Source: Methylophaga sp. (GTDB lineage Bacteria; Pseudomonadota; Gammaproteobacteria; Nitrosococcales; Methylophagaceae). Taken from it: a stretch of DNA of 64,000 nt. This document shows, in pieces, positions 36,206-45,615 of this stretch; position 1 is the stretch's first letter; each line of letters starts with the position of its first letter. Position numbers and translations under genes: made by a program. Under the pieces are notes generated by a model. That model saw nothing but the letters and a program-made list of their open reading frames with translations, did no database searches and had not been told where the DNA came from. The DNA lies in the NCBI GenBank assembly GCA_002706095.1, contig PAJP01000021.1, positions 1-64,000 on the forward strand, given 5' to 3'.

Positions 36206-37301
36206 TTGGAACTAGGCGCAACGATGCAGCGAATCAAAGACCTACGAGATCGTAGTGACGATCTTAGGGGGTATCTTTGACTATGATGAGAAAGCTGAAA
36301 GATTAATTGAAGTCACGCGCGAGCTGGAATCTCCCAGTGTTTGGGAAAATCCAGACATGGCTCAGAAATTAGGGCAGGAACGTGCCAGTTTAGAAAAAAT
36401 TGTCACGACTTTATCTGGCCATCGTGAAATGCTGGATGATGCAAAAGAACTACTCGAATTAGCAGTTGAGGATAATGATCAGGCCACGTTTGATGCAATC
36501 CAGGCTGATCTGAATGAATTAGAAAAAGGTTTGGAAAAGCTGGAATTCCAACGCATGTTTTCCGGTAAGCTGGATAAAAATAATGCGTATCTGGATATCC
36601 AGTCTGGCTCTGGTGGTACCGAAGCCCAGGACTGGGCAAATATGATTTTGCGTATGTATCTGCGTTGGGGCGAATCACAAGACTATAAAGTCGAGTTGAT
36701 GGAAGTGTCAGCGGGTGAGGTCGCCGGTATCAAAAGTGCCACTGTCCGATTTGAAGGTGAATATGCCTTTGGTATGTTGCGTACAGAAACCGGTGTACAT
36801 CGTCTTGTCCGTAAATCACCCTTTGATTCGGGAGCTCGTCGTCACACTTCTTTTGCGTCTGTATTCGTTTATCCAGAAGTGGATGACACTATCGAGATTG
36901 ATATCAATCCGGCTGATCTGAGAACGGATACTTATCGTTCCAGTGGTGCTGGTGGTCAGCATGTTAATACCACTGACTCGGCTGTCCGTATTACTCACGT
37001 ACCGACTAATACCGTAGTGCAATGTCAGACAGAACGCTCACAGCATCAGAACAGAGATCGCGCAATGAACCAGTTACGTGCCAAGCTGTACGAACTGGAG
37101 TTAATGAAACAAAATGAAGTGAAACAGGCTGCTGAAGAGTCGAAGTCAGACATCGGCTGGGGCAGTCAGATACGTTCTTATGTGCTCGATCAATCTCGCA
37201 TCAAAGACCTGCGTACCGGTGTTGAAACCGGTAATACACAAGCGGTGTTGGATGGTGACTTAGACCCATTTATCGAAGCCTCACTCAAATCAGGATTATA
37301 A
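36206..37301 (+). CDS. prfB: Peptide chain release factor 2, with programmed +1 frameshift
   Basis: RF2 terminates translation at UGA and UAA. The first 24 codons (TTG start, after AGAGG) end at an in-frame TGA; shifting +1 there joins the long frame, giving 364 aa (E. coli 365). The alternative ATG is six codons on. The SPF anticodon-like tripeptide is in RKSPFDSG and the catalytic GGQ in [10 protein letters not shown]. The joined N-terminus [20 protein letters not shown] (20 residues) aligns with E. coli RF2. lysS follows 13 bp on, the common pair. Confidence 0.97.
36266..36281 (+). promoter_or_regulatory. RF2 autoregulatory frameshift site
   Basis: AGGGGGTATCTTTGAC is identical to the E. 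coli prfB site: internal Shine-Dalgarno-like AGGGGG, slippery CTT, then TGA and C. Low RF2 leads to slow UGA decoding and +1 slippage from CTT to TTT, so RF2 controls its own level. This is a working element, not a mutation. Confidence 0.97.
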
Positions 37302-37314
37302 GCTGGAAACCCGA

Positions 37315-38808
37315 ATGACAAATGAAACAGAACTGGATGAAAACCGTTTAATTGCTCAGAGACGTGAAAAACTGGCAGAGTTGAGAGAACAAGGCAATGC
37401 CTTTCCAAACGACTTTCGTCGTAATGTCATGAATGCTGAACTGCAGGCAGAGTATGCCGAGTGGGATGCTGAAAAATTAAAAGCGAACCCATTGCGTGTG
37501 AAGATTGCTGGCCGCATGATGACCAAACGTGTCATGGGTAAAGCCAGCTTTGCGACGGTACGCGACATGTCAGGTAATATTCAATTGTATGTGGCTCGTG
37601 ATGAATTACCTGAAGGCGTTTATCCTCAATTTAAAAGCTGGGACTTGGGCGATATCATCGGTGCAGAAGGCACATTATTTCGCACTCAAAAAGGTGAGTT
37701 GTCAGTGCATGTTGATAGCATTCAGTTATTAACCAAATCACTCAGACCACTGCCTGAGAAATTCCACGGATTATCTGATCAGGAAACACGTTACCGCCAA
37801 CGTTATGTTGATTTAATCATGAACGAAGCCAGTCGTGACGTATTCCGTGTGCGGACTAAAATCGTTGATGGAGTTCGTCGTTATTTGATGGCGAAAGATT
37901 ATCTTGAAGTGGAAACACCCATGATGCAAGCCATTCCTGGTGGGGCAACCGCTCGTCCATTCACCACACATCATAATGCATTAGACATGGGCTTATATCT
38001 TCGCATAGCCCCTGAGCTGTATTTAAAACGTTTGGTCGTGGGTGGTTTTGAGCGTGTGTTTGAAATCAATCGCAATTTCCGTAATGAAGGTTTATCTACG
38101 CGTCATAATCCAGAGTTCACCATGGTGGAGTTTTATCAGGCCTATGCTGATTACCATGAATTAATGGATCTGACAGAGGACATGTTACGTACGGTCACTC
38201 AAGATGTTTTAGGCTCAACGCAAGTTCACTATCAAGGTCTGGATATTGATTTTGCCAAACCGTTTACTCGTATGACGGTAAAAGAGTCGATTCTGCACTT
38301 TAATCCAGATCTAACAGCGGAACAGTTGGATGATATTGAGTCGGCGCGTGCGATTGCTAAATCGTTAGATATCCCACTAAAAGAATCATATGGACTGGGT
38401 AAAGTCCAAATCGAGATCTTTGAAAAAACCGTTGAGCACCGTTTGATGGATCCGACATTTATCACCGCCTATCCAACAGAGGTCTCTCCACTGGCTCGCC
38501 GTAATGATGATGACCCGTTCGTCACTGATCGATTTGAATTCTTTGTGGGTGGTCGTGAAATTGCCAATGGCTTCTCAGAGTTGAATGATGCAGAAGATCA
38601 GGCTGAACGTTTCAAAGCGCAGGTAGAAGAAAAAGATGCCGGTGACGATGAGGCGATGCACTACGATGCCGATTATATCCGTGCACTTGAGTACGGTATG
38701 CCTCCTACAGCGGGAGAAGGTATCGGTATTGATCGACTGGTCATGTTACTGACTGACTCACCCTCCATCCGTGACGTATTGTTATTCCCACATATGCGTC
38801 CGGAATAG
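37315..38808 (+). CDS. lysS: Lysyl-tRNA synthetase, class II
   Basis: Charges tRNA-Lys in the cytoplasm. The 497 residues have an OB-fold anticodon-binding domain ([19 protein letters not shown]), motif 2 [20 protein letters not shown] and motif 3 [12 protein letters not shown], all typical of the bacterial class II enzyme. It is co-transcribed with prfB and ends at a strong bidirectional terminator. Confidence 0.98.
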   Translation: MTNETELDENRLIAQRREKLAELREQGNAFPNDFRRNVMNAELQAEYAEWDAEKLKANPLRVKIAGRMMTKRVMGKASFATVRDMSGNIQLYVARDELPEGVYPQFKSWDLGDIIGAEGTLFRTQKGELSVHVDSIQLLTKSLRPLPEKFHGLSDQETRYRQRYVDLIMNEASRDVFRVRTKIVDGVRRYLMAKDYLEVETPMMQAIPGGATARPFTTHHNALDMGLYLRIAPELYLKRLVVGGFERVFEINRNFRNEGLSTRHNPEFTMVEFYQAYADYHELMDLTEDMLRTVTQDVLGSTQVHYQGLDIDFAKPFTRMTVKESILHFNPDLTAEQLDDIESARAIAKSLDIPLKESYGLGKVQIEIFEKTVEHRLMDPTFITAYPTEVSPLARRNDDDPFVTDRFEFFVGGREIANGFSELNDAEDQAERFKAQVEEKDAGDDEAMHYDADYIRALEYGMPPTAGEGIGIDRLVMLLTDSPSIRDVLLFPHMRPE

Positions 38809-38824
38809 CCGTCATGGTTTGATC

Positions 38825-38854
38825 AAAAAAGGCGAGAAGTTTCTCGCCTTTTTT
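38825..38854. terminator. Bidirectional terminator between lysS and the DUF3617 gene
   Basis: A 7-bp GC-rich stem (GGCGAGA with TCTCGCC, loop AGTT) flanked by six A and six T residues, so it works in both directions. It lies 16 bases after lysS and stops the minus-strand neighbour as well. Confidence 0.92.
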
Positions 38855-38931
38855 GTTTCTGGTGTGAGTATCATCGCTAGCACTATATTGTTAACAAGGC
38901 CAGCTTTGATCTGATGCAAACTTAACAGCCT

Positions 38932-39375
38932 TTATTTAGCCGCTGGACATGCACCAATACGCTTTGCAGAAAAGTTCATCGTCATCACCATGGTGCCCAT
39001 CGGGCTATTCATCTCACTGCTCATTTGACCATCCATATGGTCGCCTCGGAAATTAGTGTGGCCGATAAAGTGATTTTTTATCCCCTGTATATCACAATCC
39101 ACAGCAAAGTCAGCGGTGTCACGTAATACGTTGACTTTTTGAACCAGGCACTGCTTAGGAATCTCCAACATATCCACACCTTTATCAATTTGTGCTTGAG
39201 TAAGGCATTCCTGATTACTTGATGTTTGTGGCTCGAGAGACATCGGCCCTTGAATCGTTGTCGTGGTCGTATGAGCCCACATTCCTGGTGTTAAATTTGG
39301 TTTGTCAGCGTAGGCTGGTAAACAAACAGCCATAAGACTGAAGCATGACAGCATTAAGCAAGCGCGTTGGAACAT
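38932..39375 (-). CDS. DUF3617 periplasmic protein
   Basis: A 147-residue secreted protein: signal MFQRACLMLSCFSLMAVCLPAYA, then PGMWAHTTTTTIQGPM typical of DUF3617, which has four cysteines (here QECLTQ, KQCLVQ, VDCDIQ, GACPAA) suitable for disulfides. Function unknown. I take the ATG with AGGAGA eight bases before it; a longer frame to 39453 adds 26 residues before the signal peptide and is unlikely. Confidence 0.8.
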   Translation of the reverse strand: MFQRACLMLSCFSLMAVCLPAYADKPNLTPGMWAHTTTTTIQGPMSLEPQTSSNQECLTQAQIDKGVDMLEIPKQCLVQKVNVLRDTADFAVDCDIQGIKNHFIGHTNFRGDHMDGQMSSEMNSPMGTMVMTMNFSAKRIGACPAAK

Positions 39376-39458
39376 GATGCGTTCTCCTAAAAATGTACTG
39401 ATGATTGAATAATCAATCTGGCACATATTGCCGTGAGTCTGACGATATAGCAATGTGC

Positions 39459-39986
39459 CTAAGGTGAAATGCTGCTTACCGGTTTCACTCTCACTGCTTG
39501 CCAGAAATAACGCGCCCAGTAACTATTATGCATACTCGAGATAGTGACACCTATTTTCGTCGAGACGTGAAGAAATTTGTCCTCTTCCAGGTAAATACCT
39601 ACATGACTGCCTTTGCGGAAAAAAACTAAGTCCCCGGATTTAAGCTCAGTGCGTTTGATGTGTTTTCCCTGCAGGATTTGTTGGGAGGTTGTGCGTGGCA
39701 TAGTGATACCAAACAAGTGTTGATACGTCTGCTGGACAAAGGCTGAACAATCGATACCCGATCGGTTATTGCCACCTAAACGATAGGGGGTGCCATTCCA
39801 TTGCTGATACTGACGATATAGCTGGCTGAGAGTGTGTTGCTGATCAATAGTGCCAATAGGTTGTGGTGGAGTGTATACGGGGGGACTTGTCTGACAGGCG
39901 GCCATCAGAGACATTAAAGATAATAATAAAAGCCGCTGCGAGTAACGTTTGAATCGATTAAACAAAGTGTCAAACTCAGAGTTCAT
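39459..39986 (-). CDS. NlpC/P60 family lipoprotein (MepS/Spr-like)
   Basis: A 175-residue outer-membrane lipoprotein (lipobox LMAAC, Cys31) with an NlpC/P60 peptidase domain. The triad is readable: Cys80 in GIDCSAFVQQ, His128 in GSHVGIY, His140 in FLHVST. By analogy with MepS it would cleave peptidoglycan cross-links to admit new strands. The N-terminal region before the lipobox is long (30 aa) and the binding site is weak, but no internal Met gives a better signal. Confidence 0.9.
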   Translation of the reverse strand: MNSEFDTLFNRFKRYSQRLLLLSLMSLMAACQTSPPVYTPPQPIGTIDQQHTLSQLYRQYQQWNGTPYRLGGNNRSGIDCSAFVQQTYQHLFGITMPRTTSQQILQGKHIKRTELKSGDLVFFRKGSHVGIYLEEDKFLHVSTKIGVTISSMHNSYWARYFWQAVRVKPVSSISP

Positions 39987-40069
39987 GTGTAACCGTGTAT
40001 TTTTTCTGTGACAAAGTTACTCTACCTGATTTCGGCTTTTTGCTCCTGAACAATCTCAATGACATAAAC

Positions 40070-40095
40070 AAAAAAGGGCAGAAGATCTGCCCTTT
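40070..40095 (-). terminator. Terminator of the HDOD gene
   Basis: On the minus strand a perfect 7-bp stem (GGGCAGA with TCTGCCC, loop AGA), extended by A-T pairs and followed by six T. It begins about 20 bases past the HDOD stop. Confidence 0.85.
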
Positions 40096-40114
40096 AATAA
40101 TCAGCATATCAACG

Positions 40115-40963
40115 CTATGGTTGTATATTGAATAAAGCCAACGCTTCCAGATATTCTTCACTATTCTCATCGATTTCATAGACTGTGAGGCCTGTATCAG
40201 CGCCTACTTTCTCAAAAGAAATCACTTTGTTTAATGTGAGGGGATCCAGGGCTTTTTCCGTATCAAATAAGCTTTGCAGATAGGCTACTTGAACCACATC
40301 TACCAAATCAGGACCCGCTGGACCACTGTTGCGATTTAGATTTTTATGCTCAGCAGCGACATCAATTAAGCTTTGCGGAAATTCCCATTTGCGAAGAATA
40401 GCAGCGCCAACGCGTGGGTAGAGGTTGTCGATAATCTGATCCAAGCGTTTTGGATTGTCTAATAAACCTGCTTCCTCTTCTGCCTGCATCAGAATAGGTA
40501 AAGTACCAATCGAATGGATTAAACCAGCCAACATCGCTTCATCCGTATTCATTTTTGGAATTTTGCTGGCGAGCACCTGACTTTGCGCAGAAACCTTGGT
40601 GCTATGTTCCCAAAGCGCTTTAAGACGCTTCTCCAATCGTTTATTGGAGGCATTGAACATTTGTTCCATCATCAGGCTGGTGACGATATTACGCACCATG
40701 GTCAGGCCTAATCTTGGCACCGCCATGTGGATACTCTCAATCGGAACACGACCACGATATAAAGGACTGTTCGCTACTTTTAATAAGCGCGCCGACAGGG
40801 CGGGATCGGTTACAATAATGTCTGCCAATTGCACTGCAGTGGCATCTGGGTCATCAACAACTTCTCTCACCTTGAGTGCCACTTCTGGCAATGTGGGTAA
40901 AAGAAGTTTACCGTCCTCAAGATCTTTCAGGATTTTGTTATAAAATAGGTCTTGCTGGCTCAT
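40115..40963 (-). CDS. HDOD-domain protein
   Basis: A 282-residue protein that is nearly all HDOD domain (DPALSARLLKVANSPLYRG, LWEHSTKVSAQSQVLA, AMLAGLIHSIGTLPIL), a non-hydrolytic relative of HD phosphohydrolases used in signalling, often beside c-di-GMP or two-component proteins. The HD metal pair is not preserved (IHSIG in place of HDIG-like), which is expected for HDOD. No partner is encoded next to it. Confidence 0.9.
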   Translation of the reverse strand: MSQQDLFYNKILKDLEDGKLLLPTLPEVALKVREVVDDPDATAVQLADIIVTDPALSARLLKVANSPLYRGRVPIESIHMAVPRLGLTMVRNIVTSLMMEQMFNASNKRLEKRLKALWEHSTKVSAQSQVLASKIPKMNTDEAMLAGLIHSIGTLPILMQAEEEAGLLDNPKRLDQIIDNLYPRVGAAILRKWEFPQSLIDVAAEHKNLNRNSGPAGPDLVDVVQVAYLQSLFDTEKALDPLTLNKVISFEKVGADTGLTVYEIDENSEEYLEALALFNIQP

Positions 40964-41057
40964 AGTAATCGCTTCTGATAAATGAATTTGAAGTGTTTAT
41001 TAATTTCAGTTATTTTGCTTAGTTTGCCGACAGTTTTAGCTTATCGCAGGTATTCAG

Positions 41058-42236
41058 TTGAACGACGAATTTCCAAGAATTAAACGCCTTCCGCCTTACG
41101 TTTTCAACATTGTAAATGATTTGAAAGCAAAAGCACGTGCGCGTGGTGAGGATATCATTGATTTTGGTATGGGTAACCCCGATCGCCCGGCACCCGCGCA
41201 TATTGTAGAAAAACTGGTCGAAGCGGCGCAGCGGCCAGATACTCACCGTTACTCAGTATCACGCGGTATTCCAAGGCTGCGTAAAGCCTGCACTGGCTGG
41301 TACAAACGCAAGTTTGATGTTGATCTTGATCCCGAAACAGAATGTATTGTTACCATCGGTTCTAAAGAAGGGCTAGCGCACTTAGCATTAGCGACAGTAG
41401 GCCCAGGTGATGCGGTGTTAGTACCTAATCCGGCTTATCCGATTCATCCTTATGGTTTTGTTATCGCTGGTGCAGATATTCGCCATGTGCCGCTTACCCC
41501 GGATGTAGACTTTTTTGCGGAGTTAGAAAAGTCGGTCAAAGATTCATGGCCTAAACCTAAAATGCTGGTGCTTAACTTTCCCGGTAATCCCACTACTCAA
41601 TGCGTGGATTTGGACTTTTTCCAGAAGGTTGTGGATTTTGCTCGCGAGCATAAAATCTGGGTGGTGCATGATTTAGCGTATGGTGAAATCGTGTTCGATG
41701 GTTATAAAGCACCTTCCATCTTACAAATACCAGGCGCGAAAGAAGTGGCTGTGGAGTTTTACACACTGTCAAAAACATACAATATGCCTGGTTGGCGTGT
41801 TGGCTTTATGTCTGGTAACCCAACATTAATTGCTGCTCTGGCGCGGATGAAGTCCTACTTGGATTACGGTATGTTTACACCGATTCAGGTAGCAGCCATC
41901 ACCGCCTTGGAAGGACCACAGGATTGTGTTGATGAGATTGTTGAAACATACAGAAGTCGTCGTGATGTCTTGTGTGATGGTTTAAATGCGATTGGCTGGC
42001 AGGTTGAAAAACCGAAAGCGACCATGTTTGTATGGGCAAAAATTCCAGAGAAATATCGTGAGCTTGGCTCATTAGAATTTAGTAAAAAATTATTGAAAGA
42101 AGCGAAAGTGGCTGTCTCACCTGGTATTGGTTTTGGTGAGTATGGTGATGATTACGTTCGCTTTGGATTGATCGAAAACGAACATCGTACACGTCAGGCG
42201 ATCCGTGGGATCCGTGACATGATGAGAAAACCGTAG
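41058..42236 (+). CDS. alaC: Alanine-type aminotransferase AlaC
   Basis: A fold-type I PLP aminotransferase (392 aa) closely matching E. coli AlaC, which makes alanine from pyruvate and glutamate. [20 protein letters not shown] at the start and [14 protein letters not shown] (the PLP Lys) are diagnostic. The start is a TTG at the position matching the E. coli start; no in-frame ATG is nearby. It precedes hom-thrC with a 9-bp gap. Confidence 0.92.
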   Translation: MNDEFPRIKRLPPYVFNIVNDLKAKARARGEDIIDFGMGNPDRPAPAHIVEKLVEAAQRPDTHRYSVSRGIPRLRKACTGWYKRKFDVDLDPETECIVTIGSKEGLAHLALATVGPGDAVLVPNPAYPIHPYGFVIAGADIRHVPLTPDVDFFAELEKSVKDSWPKPKMLVLNFPGNPTTQCVDLDFFQKVVDFAREHKIWVVHDLAYGEIVFDGYKAPSILQIPGAKEVAVEFYTLSKTYNMPGWRVGFMSGNPTLIAALARMKSYLDYGMFTPIQVAAITALEGPQDCVDEIVETYRSRRDVLCDGLNAIGWQVEKPKATMFVWAKIPEKYRELGSLEFSKKLLKEAKVAVSPGIGFGEYGDDYVRFGLIENEHRTRQAIRGIRDMMRKP

Positions 42237-42244
42237 GGGGCAGA

Positions 42245-43558
42245 GTGCAATCAGTAAAAATCGGAATTCTGGGCTTAGGGACGGTTGGTAGTGGTACTGT
42301 CAACGTATTAACCCGGAACTCGAGAGAAATCAGTCGTCGTGCAGGTCGTGATATTGAAATATATCGCGCTGCTGATCGTGACCTTGATAAACCTAAAGGC
42401 TGTGACACTTCTGCTATCAATTTAACGGATGATGCTTTTGACATCATCAACGATCCTGACATTCAGATTGTGGTTGAATTGATTGGCGGTACCGGTGTGG
42501 CGAAAGAGTTGGTAATAAAAGCCATCGAAAACGGCAAGCATGTCGTGACAGCCAACAAAGCGCTTATTGCCATGCACGGTAACGAGCTATTTGAGCTCGC
42601 TCAGGAAAGAGGCGTCACCATCTCTTTTGAAGCGGCTGTTGCTGGTGGTATTCCTATCATCAAAGCGATGCGTGAAGGTTTGGCTGGTAATCGTATTGAA
42701 TGGCTGGCAGGCATTATCAACGGTACAGGCAACTTCATCCTGACAGAAATGCGGGAAAAAGGCCGGGACTTTGCTGACGTGTTAGCGGAAGCACAGGCGC
42801 TGGGTTATGCTGAAGCAGATCCTACCTTCGATATTGAAGGTATTGATGCGGCGCATAAGCTGACCATCATGGCCTCCATTGCCTTTGGCATCCCATTACA
42901 GTTCGATAAATGTTACACCGAAGGCATCAGTCGTATTGCTCAGGAAGACGTGTTAAATGCCAATGAGTTGGGTTATAGAATCAAACATCTTGGCATCGCG
43001 AAGAAAACAACATCTGGCGTGGAATTACGAGTTCATCCGACATTGATTCCACAGCGTCGTTTATTGGCTAATGTCAATGGCGTAATGAATGCGGTGGTGG
43101 TGAAAGGGGATGCGGTTGGCCCAACGCTTTACTATGGCGCTGGCGCTGGTTCAGAAGCGACGGCTTCAGCTGTCGTGGCTGATATTGTGGATATTGTCCG
43201 CGCATTGACTACCGATCCTGAAAACCGCGTACCACACTTGGCTTTCCAACCAGATGCATTGAAAGATACGCCTATTCTGCCGATGTCAGAAGTTGTGACA
43301 TCATATTACCTACGTATCCACACGCTGGATAAACCGGGTGTATTAGCGGATATCACACGAATTTTAAGCAAGGAAGGCATCAATATTGAAGCTATCTTGC
43401 AGAAGCAGCCTGAAGAACATGAGGGAATGGTGCCCATCATCATGCTGACGCAAGCTGTCATTGAAAAAAATATGGATCAGGCGATAGCGCAAATTGAAGC
43501 GCTGGACACTGTACCCGATTCCATTATGCGTATTCGCATGGAATCGCTTGGTGGTTAA
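42245..43558 (+). CDS. hom: Homoserine dehydrogenase
   Basis: Reduces aspartate semialdehyde to homoserine. The 437 residues have an N-terminal NAD(P) Rossmann motif (GILGLGTVGSGTV), the catalytic region (EAAVAGGIPIIKAMREGLAG, NGTGNFIL) and a C-terminal ACT domain (TLDKPGVLADITRILSKEGI) for threonine feedback. GTG start with GGGGG just upstream. It is a monofunctional enzyme, not fused to aspartokinase. Confidence 0.97.
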   Translation: MQSVKIGILGLGTVGSGTVNVLTRNSREISRRAGRDIEIYRAADRDLDKPKGCDTSAINLTDDAFDIINDPDIQIVVELIGGTGVAKELVIKAIENGKHVVTANKALIAMHGNELFELAQERGVTISFEAAVAGGIPIIKAMREGLAGNRIEWLAGIINGTGNFILTEMREKGRDFADVLAEAQALGYAEADPTFDIEGIDAAHKLTIMASIAFGIPLQFDKCYTEGISRIAQEDVLNANELGYRIKHLGIAKKTTSGVELRVHPTLIPQRRLLANVNGVMNAVVVKGDAVGPTLYYGAGAGSEATASAVVADIVDIVRALTTDPENRVPHLAFQPDALKDTPILPMSEVVTSYYLRIHTLDKPGVLADITRILSKEGINIEAILQKQPEEHEGMVPIIMLTQAVIEKNMDQAIAQIEALDTVPDSIMRIRMESLGG

Positions 43559-43592
43559 GCCTGTATAAAGCATTCATTTAGAGGAAATTATT

Positions 43593-44735
43593 ATGTCATT
43601 TCGACCACGTTACACTGGATTAATTGAGCGCTATCGCGACCGTTTACCAGTCAATGACGATACCCGCCTGATCAGTCTTGGTGAAGGCAATACCCCGCTT
43701 ATTAAGCTCAACCACATTACAAAAGAGCTGGGTAAGGATGTCGATATTTATGTTAAGTACGAAGGCCTGAACCCAACTGGCTCTTTCAAAGACCGTGGTA
43801 TGACCATGGCCGTAACGAAAGCAGTAGAAGAGGGTAGTAAAGCGATTATCTGTGCTTCAACAGGTAATACATCTGCTGCCGCTGCTGCCTATGCGGCACG
43901 TGCCGGCATCGCTGCATTTGTACTTATTCCTGACGGCAAAATTGCACAAGGCAAATTGGCTCAGGCGATGATGCACGGCGCAACCGTGATTCAAATCAAA
44001 GGTAACTTTGATCAGGGTATGCAGTTAGTTAAAGAAGTGGCTGATCATGCACCAGTCACTATTGTTAACTCTATCAATCCATACCGTTTACAAGGTCAAA
44101 AAACAGCCGCTTTTGAGATCGTTGAAGAGTTAGGTCGTGCACCTGATTATCACTGTTTACCTGTTGGTAATGCCGGTAATATCACCGCTCACTGGATTGG
44201 TTATTGTGAGTATTCATGTGATTCAGGTGACCATGTCACTGATGCATGTGCGTATTGTGGTGGTAAATGCAAATATGCCGGTGGTGCTATCGTCGGTAAC
44301 CGTCCTAAGATGATTGGCTACCAAGCCGCTGGTAGTGCACCGTTCATGCGTGGACACATGGTAGACGATCCTGAGACGGTGGCGACTGCAATTCGTATTG
44401 GTCACCCACAAAGCTGGGATAAAGCCTGGCAGGTGAAAGAAGAGTCAGGTGGTTGGTTTGATGAATGTTCAGATGAAGAAATCCTGGCTGCACAGAAATT
44501 ATTAGCTGAAAAAGAAGGTGTGTTCTGTGAGCCTGCATCAGCTACTTCTCTAGCTGGAGCATTGCGTGATGTGAAATCAGGCAAGATTCCCGAAGGCAGT
44601 ACGATTGTCTGTACATTAACGGGTCATGGTTTAAAAGATCCTGATACTGCTATTAAACAAAGTACTTCTGCTGTCGTCACCGTAAATGCTGAACTTGACG
44701 CTGTTCGTGAAGCCATTTTGAATAATATGGTGTAA
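43593..44735 (+). CDS. thrC: Threonine synthase with a Cys-rich insertion
   Basis: Makes threonine from O-phosphohomoserine; PLP Lys66 is in GSFKDRGMT, and [16 protein letters not shown] follows. Between NITAHWIGY and [15 protein letters not shown], where family members I know have a short link, this protein carries about 25 extra residues with five cysteines (205, 209, 219, 222, 226; CxxxC, then CxxC and another CxxxC). This looks like a small zinc-type knuckle. Otherwise the enzyme (380 aa) appears complete. It is co-oriented with hom. Confidence 0.95.
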   Translation: MSFRPRYTGLIERYRDRLPVNDDTRLISLGEGNTPLIKLNHITKELGKDVDIYVKYEGLNPTGSFKDRGMTMAVTKAVEEGSKAIICASTGNTSAAAAAYAARAGIAAFVLIPDGKIAQGKLAQAMMHGATVIQIKGNFDQGMQLVKEVADHAPVTIVNSINPYRLQGQKTAAFEIVEELGRAPDYHCLPVGNAGNITAHWIGYCEYSCDSGDHVTDACAYCGGKCKYAGGAIVGNRPKMIGYQAAGSAPFMRGHMVDDPETVATAIRIGHPQSWDKAWQVKEESGGWFDECSDEEILAAQKLLAEKEGVFCEPASATSLAGALRDVKSGKIPEGSTIVCTLTGHGLKDPDTAIKQSTSAVVTVNAELDAVREAILNNMV

Positions 44736-44739
44736 TGAT

Positions 44740-45261
44740 ATGACTTATTACGCGGACCCTACCGAAAAGGAAATCGCTCGCGCCAAGTTGCCCCATGATA
44801 TTTTTCTGAGTAACTTAATTGGTAACCATATTCTTGTGTTTACCGCGATTTCGACGTTTGGTCCGTCGTACATGAAGTATCTATTCCTGGTGCCATTAAT
44901 TTCATTTATGGCACTGGGATATACTTACTGGCGATCCAGTAAGGTAAAACGTGAAGACGGCGAATTCGTCTGGGCGCATTGGCAAGTAGCACGCCGCTGG
45001 AGTCGTTTTTTTATGATGATTCTTATACTGCTTGTTAGCGTGTCGACCTTAGGTGTGCTGGGTCATATGTATCTTGGCATGATGAAAGAAGCCGTCTACG
45101 CTATGATTGGTGGTTTAGGTATTCTGCCAACGCTGGTGAGCGTATTGGTATTGATCGTGATTGAATCAGATTCTCTTCATCACGCTAGAATGGGAACGCT
45201 GCCGAAATGGGCATTAAAACGTTTCCTGAATATTGAACCTGAGCCCAGTCAGGACGATTAA
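44740..45261 (+). CDS. Unknown four-span membrane protein downstream of thrC
   Basis: A 173-residue protein with about four hydrophobic spans (near residues 28-48, 47-65, 90-112 and 119-143), short cytoplasmic ends and an acidic C-terminus (EPEPSQDD). It starts four bases after thrC (TAATGATATG) and is likely co-transcribed. I do not recognise a family. No signal peptide or catalytic motif is visible. Confidence 0.7.
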   Translation: MTYYADPTEKEIARAKLPHDIFLSNLIGNHILVFTAISTFGPSYMKYLFLVPLISFMALGYTYWRSSKVKREDGEFVWAHWQVARRWSRFFMMILILLVSVSTLGVLGHMYLGMMKEAVYAMIGGLGILPTLVSVLVLIVIESDSLHHARMGTLPKWALKRFLNIEPEPSQDD

Positions 45262-45289
45262 GTTTTCTGTTATTGAGTTGTCTTAGTTC

Positions 45290-45580
45290 TTATCTCACGA
45301 CAACTGAATGAATCACTTTGTCGTATTCAAATACCACTTCAAACTTTTTATATTCCCAACGTGTAATGGGGGGCTGGCCAACCGCTGGCTGCGTTGATTG
45401 CGGTTCTCCAAACTGTTGTTTAACCTGAGCCATGCTCATGCCTCTGGTCGGCCGGACAATCCCTGTAGGATCATTAGCCACTTCATAGCTGGGATCAGTA
45501 ATGGAGATCACTTCTGCTTGGCACAGGTTTGTAAAAGAGAATAATGCTGTGCCAATGATAAGTAGAGAACGAGTCGTCAT
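45290..45580 (-). CDS. Small secreted BamE-like protein
   Basis: A 96-residue protein with a signal peptide (MTTRSLLIIGTALFSFTNLCQA) and a C-terminal part reading RGMSMAQVKQQFGEPQSTQP and RWEYKKFEVVFEYDKV, which resembles the SmpA/BamE fold (a sequence pattern of GMxxxxVxxxxGxP). No lipobox Cys sits right after cleavage. Function unknown; it could bind the outer membrane. It is convergent with the membrane-protein gene, 28 bases apart. Confidence 0.75.
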   Translation of the reverse strand: MTTRSLLIIGTALFSFTNLCQAEVISITDPSYEVANDPTGIVRPTRGMSMAQVKQQFGEPQSTQPAVGQPPITRWEYKKFEVVFEYDKVIHSVVVR

Positions 45581-45615
45581 AGACGTTTCCTTAAAGAAGT
45601 ATGCGAAAAAGCATA

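Noticed and set aside
36255..36280. prfB read as a frameshifted pseudogene or as starting at GTG 36255
   Set aside because: The in-frame TGA lies in the exact RF2 programmed frameshift site and the joined protein has normal length.
45276..45305. AGTTGTC ... GACAACT inverted repeat between convergent genes
   Set aside because: Stem of seven with a 16-base loop and no T run, partly inside a coding region; too weak for a terminator.
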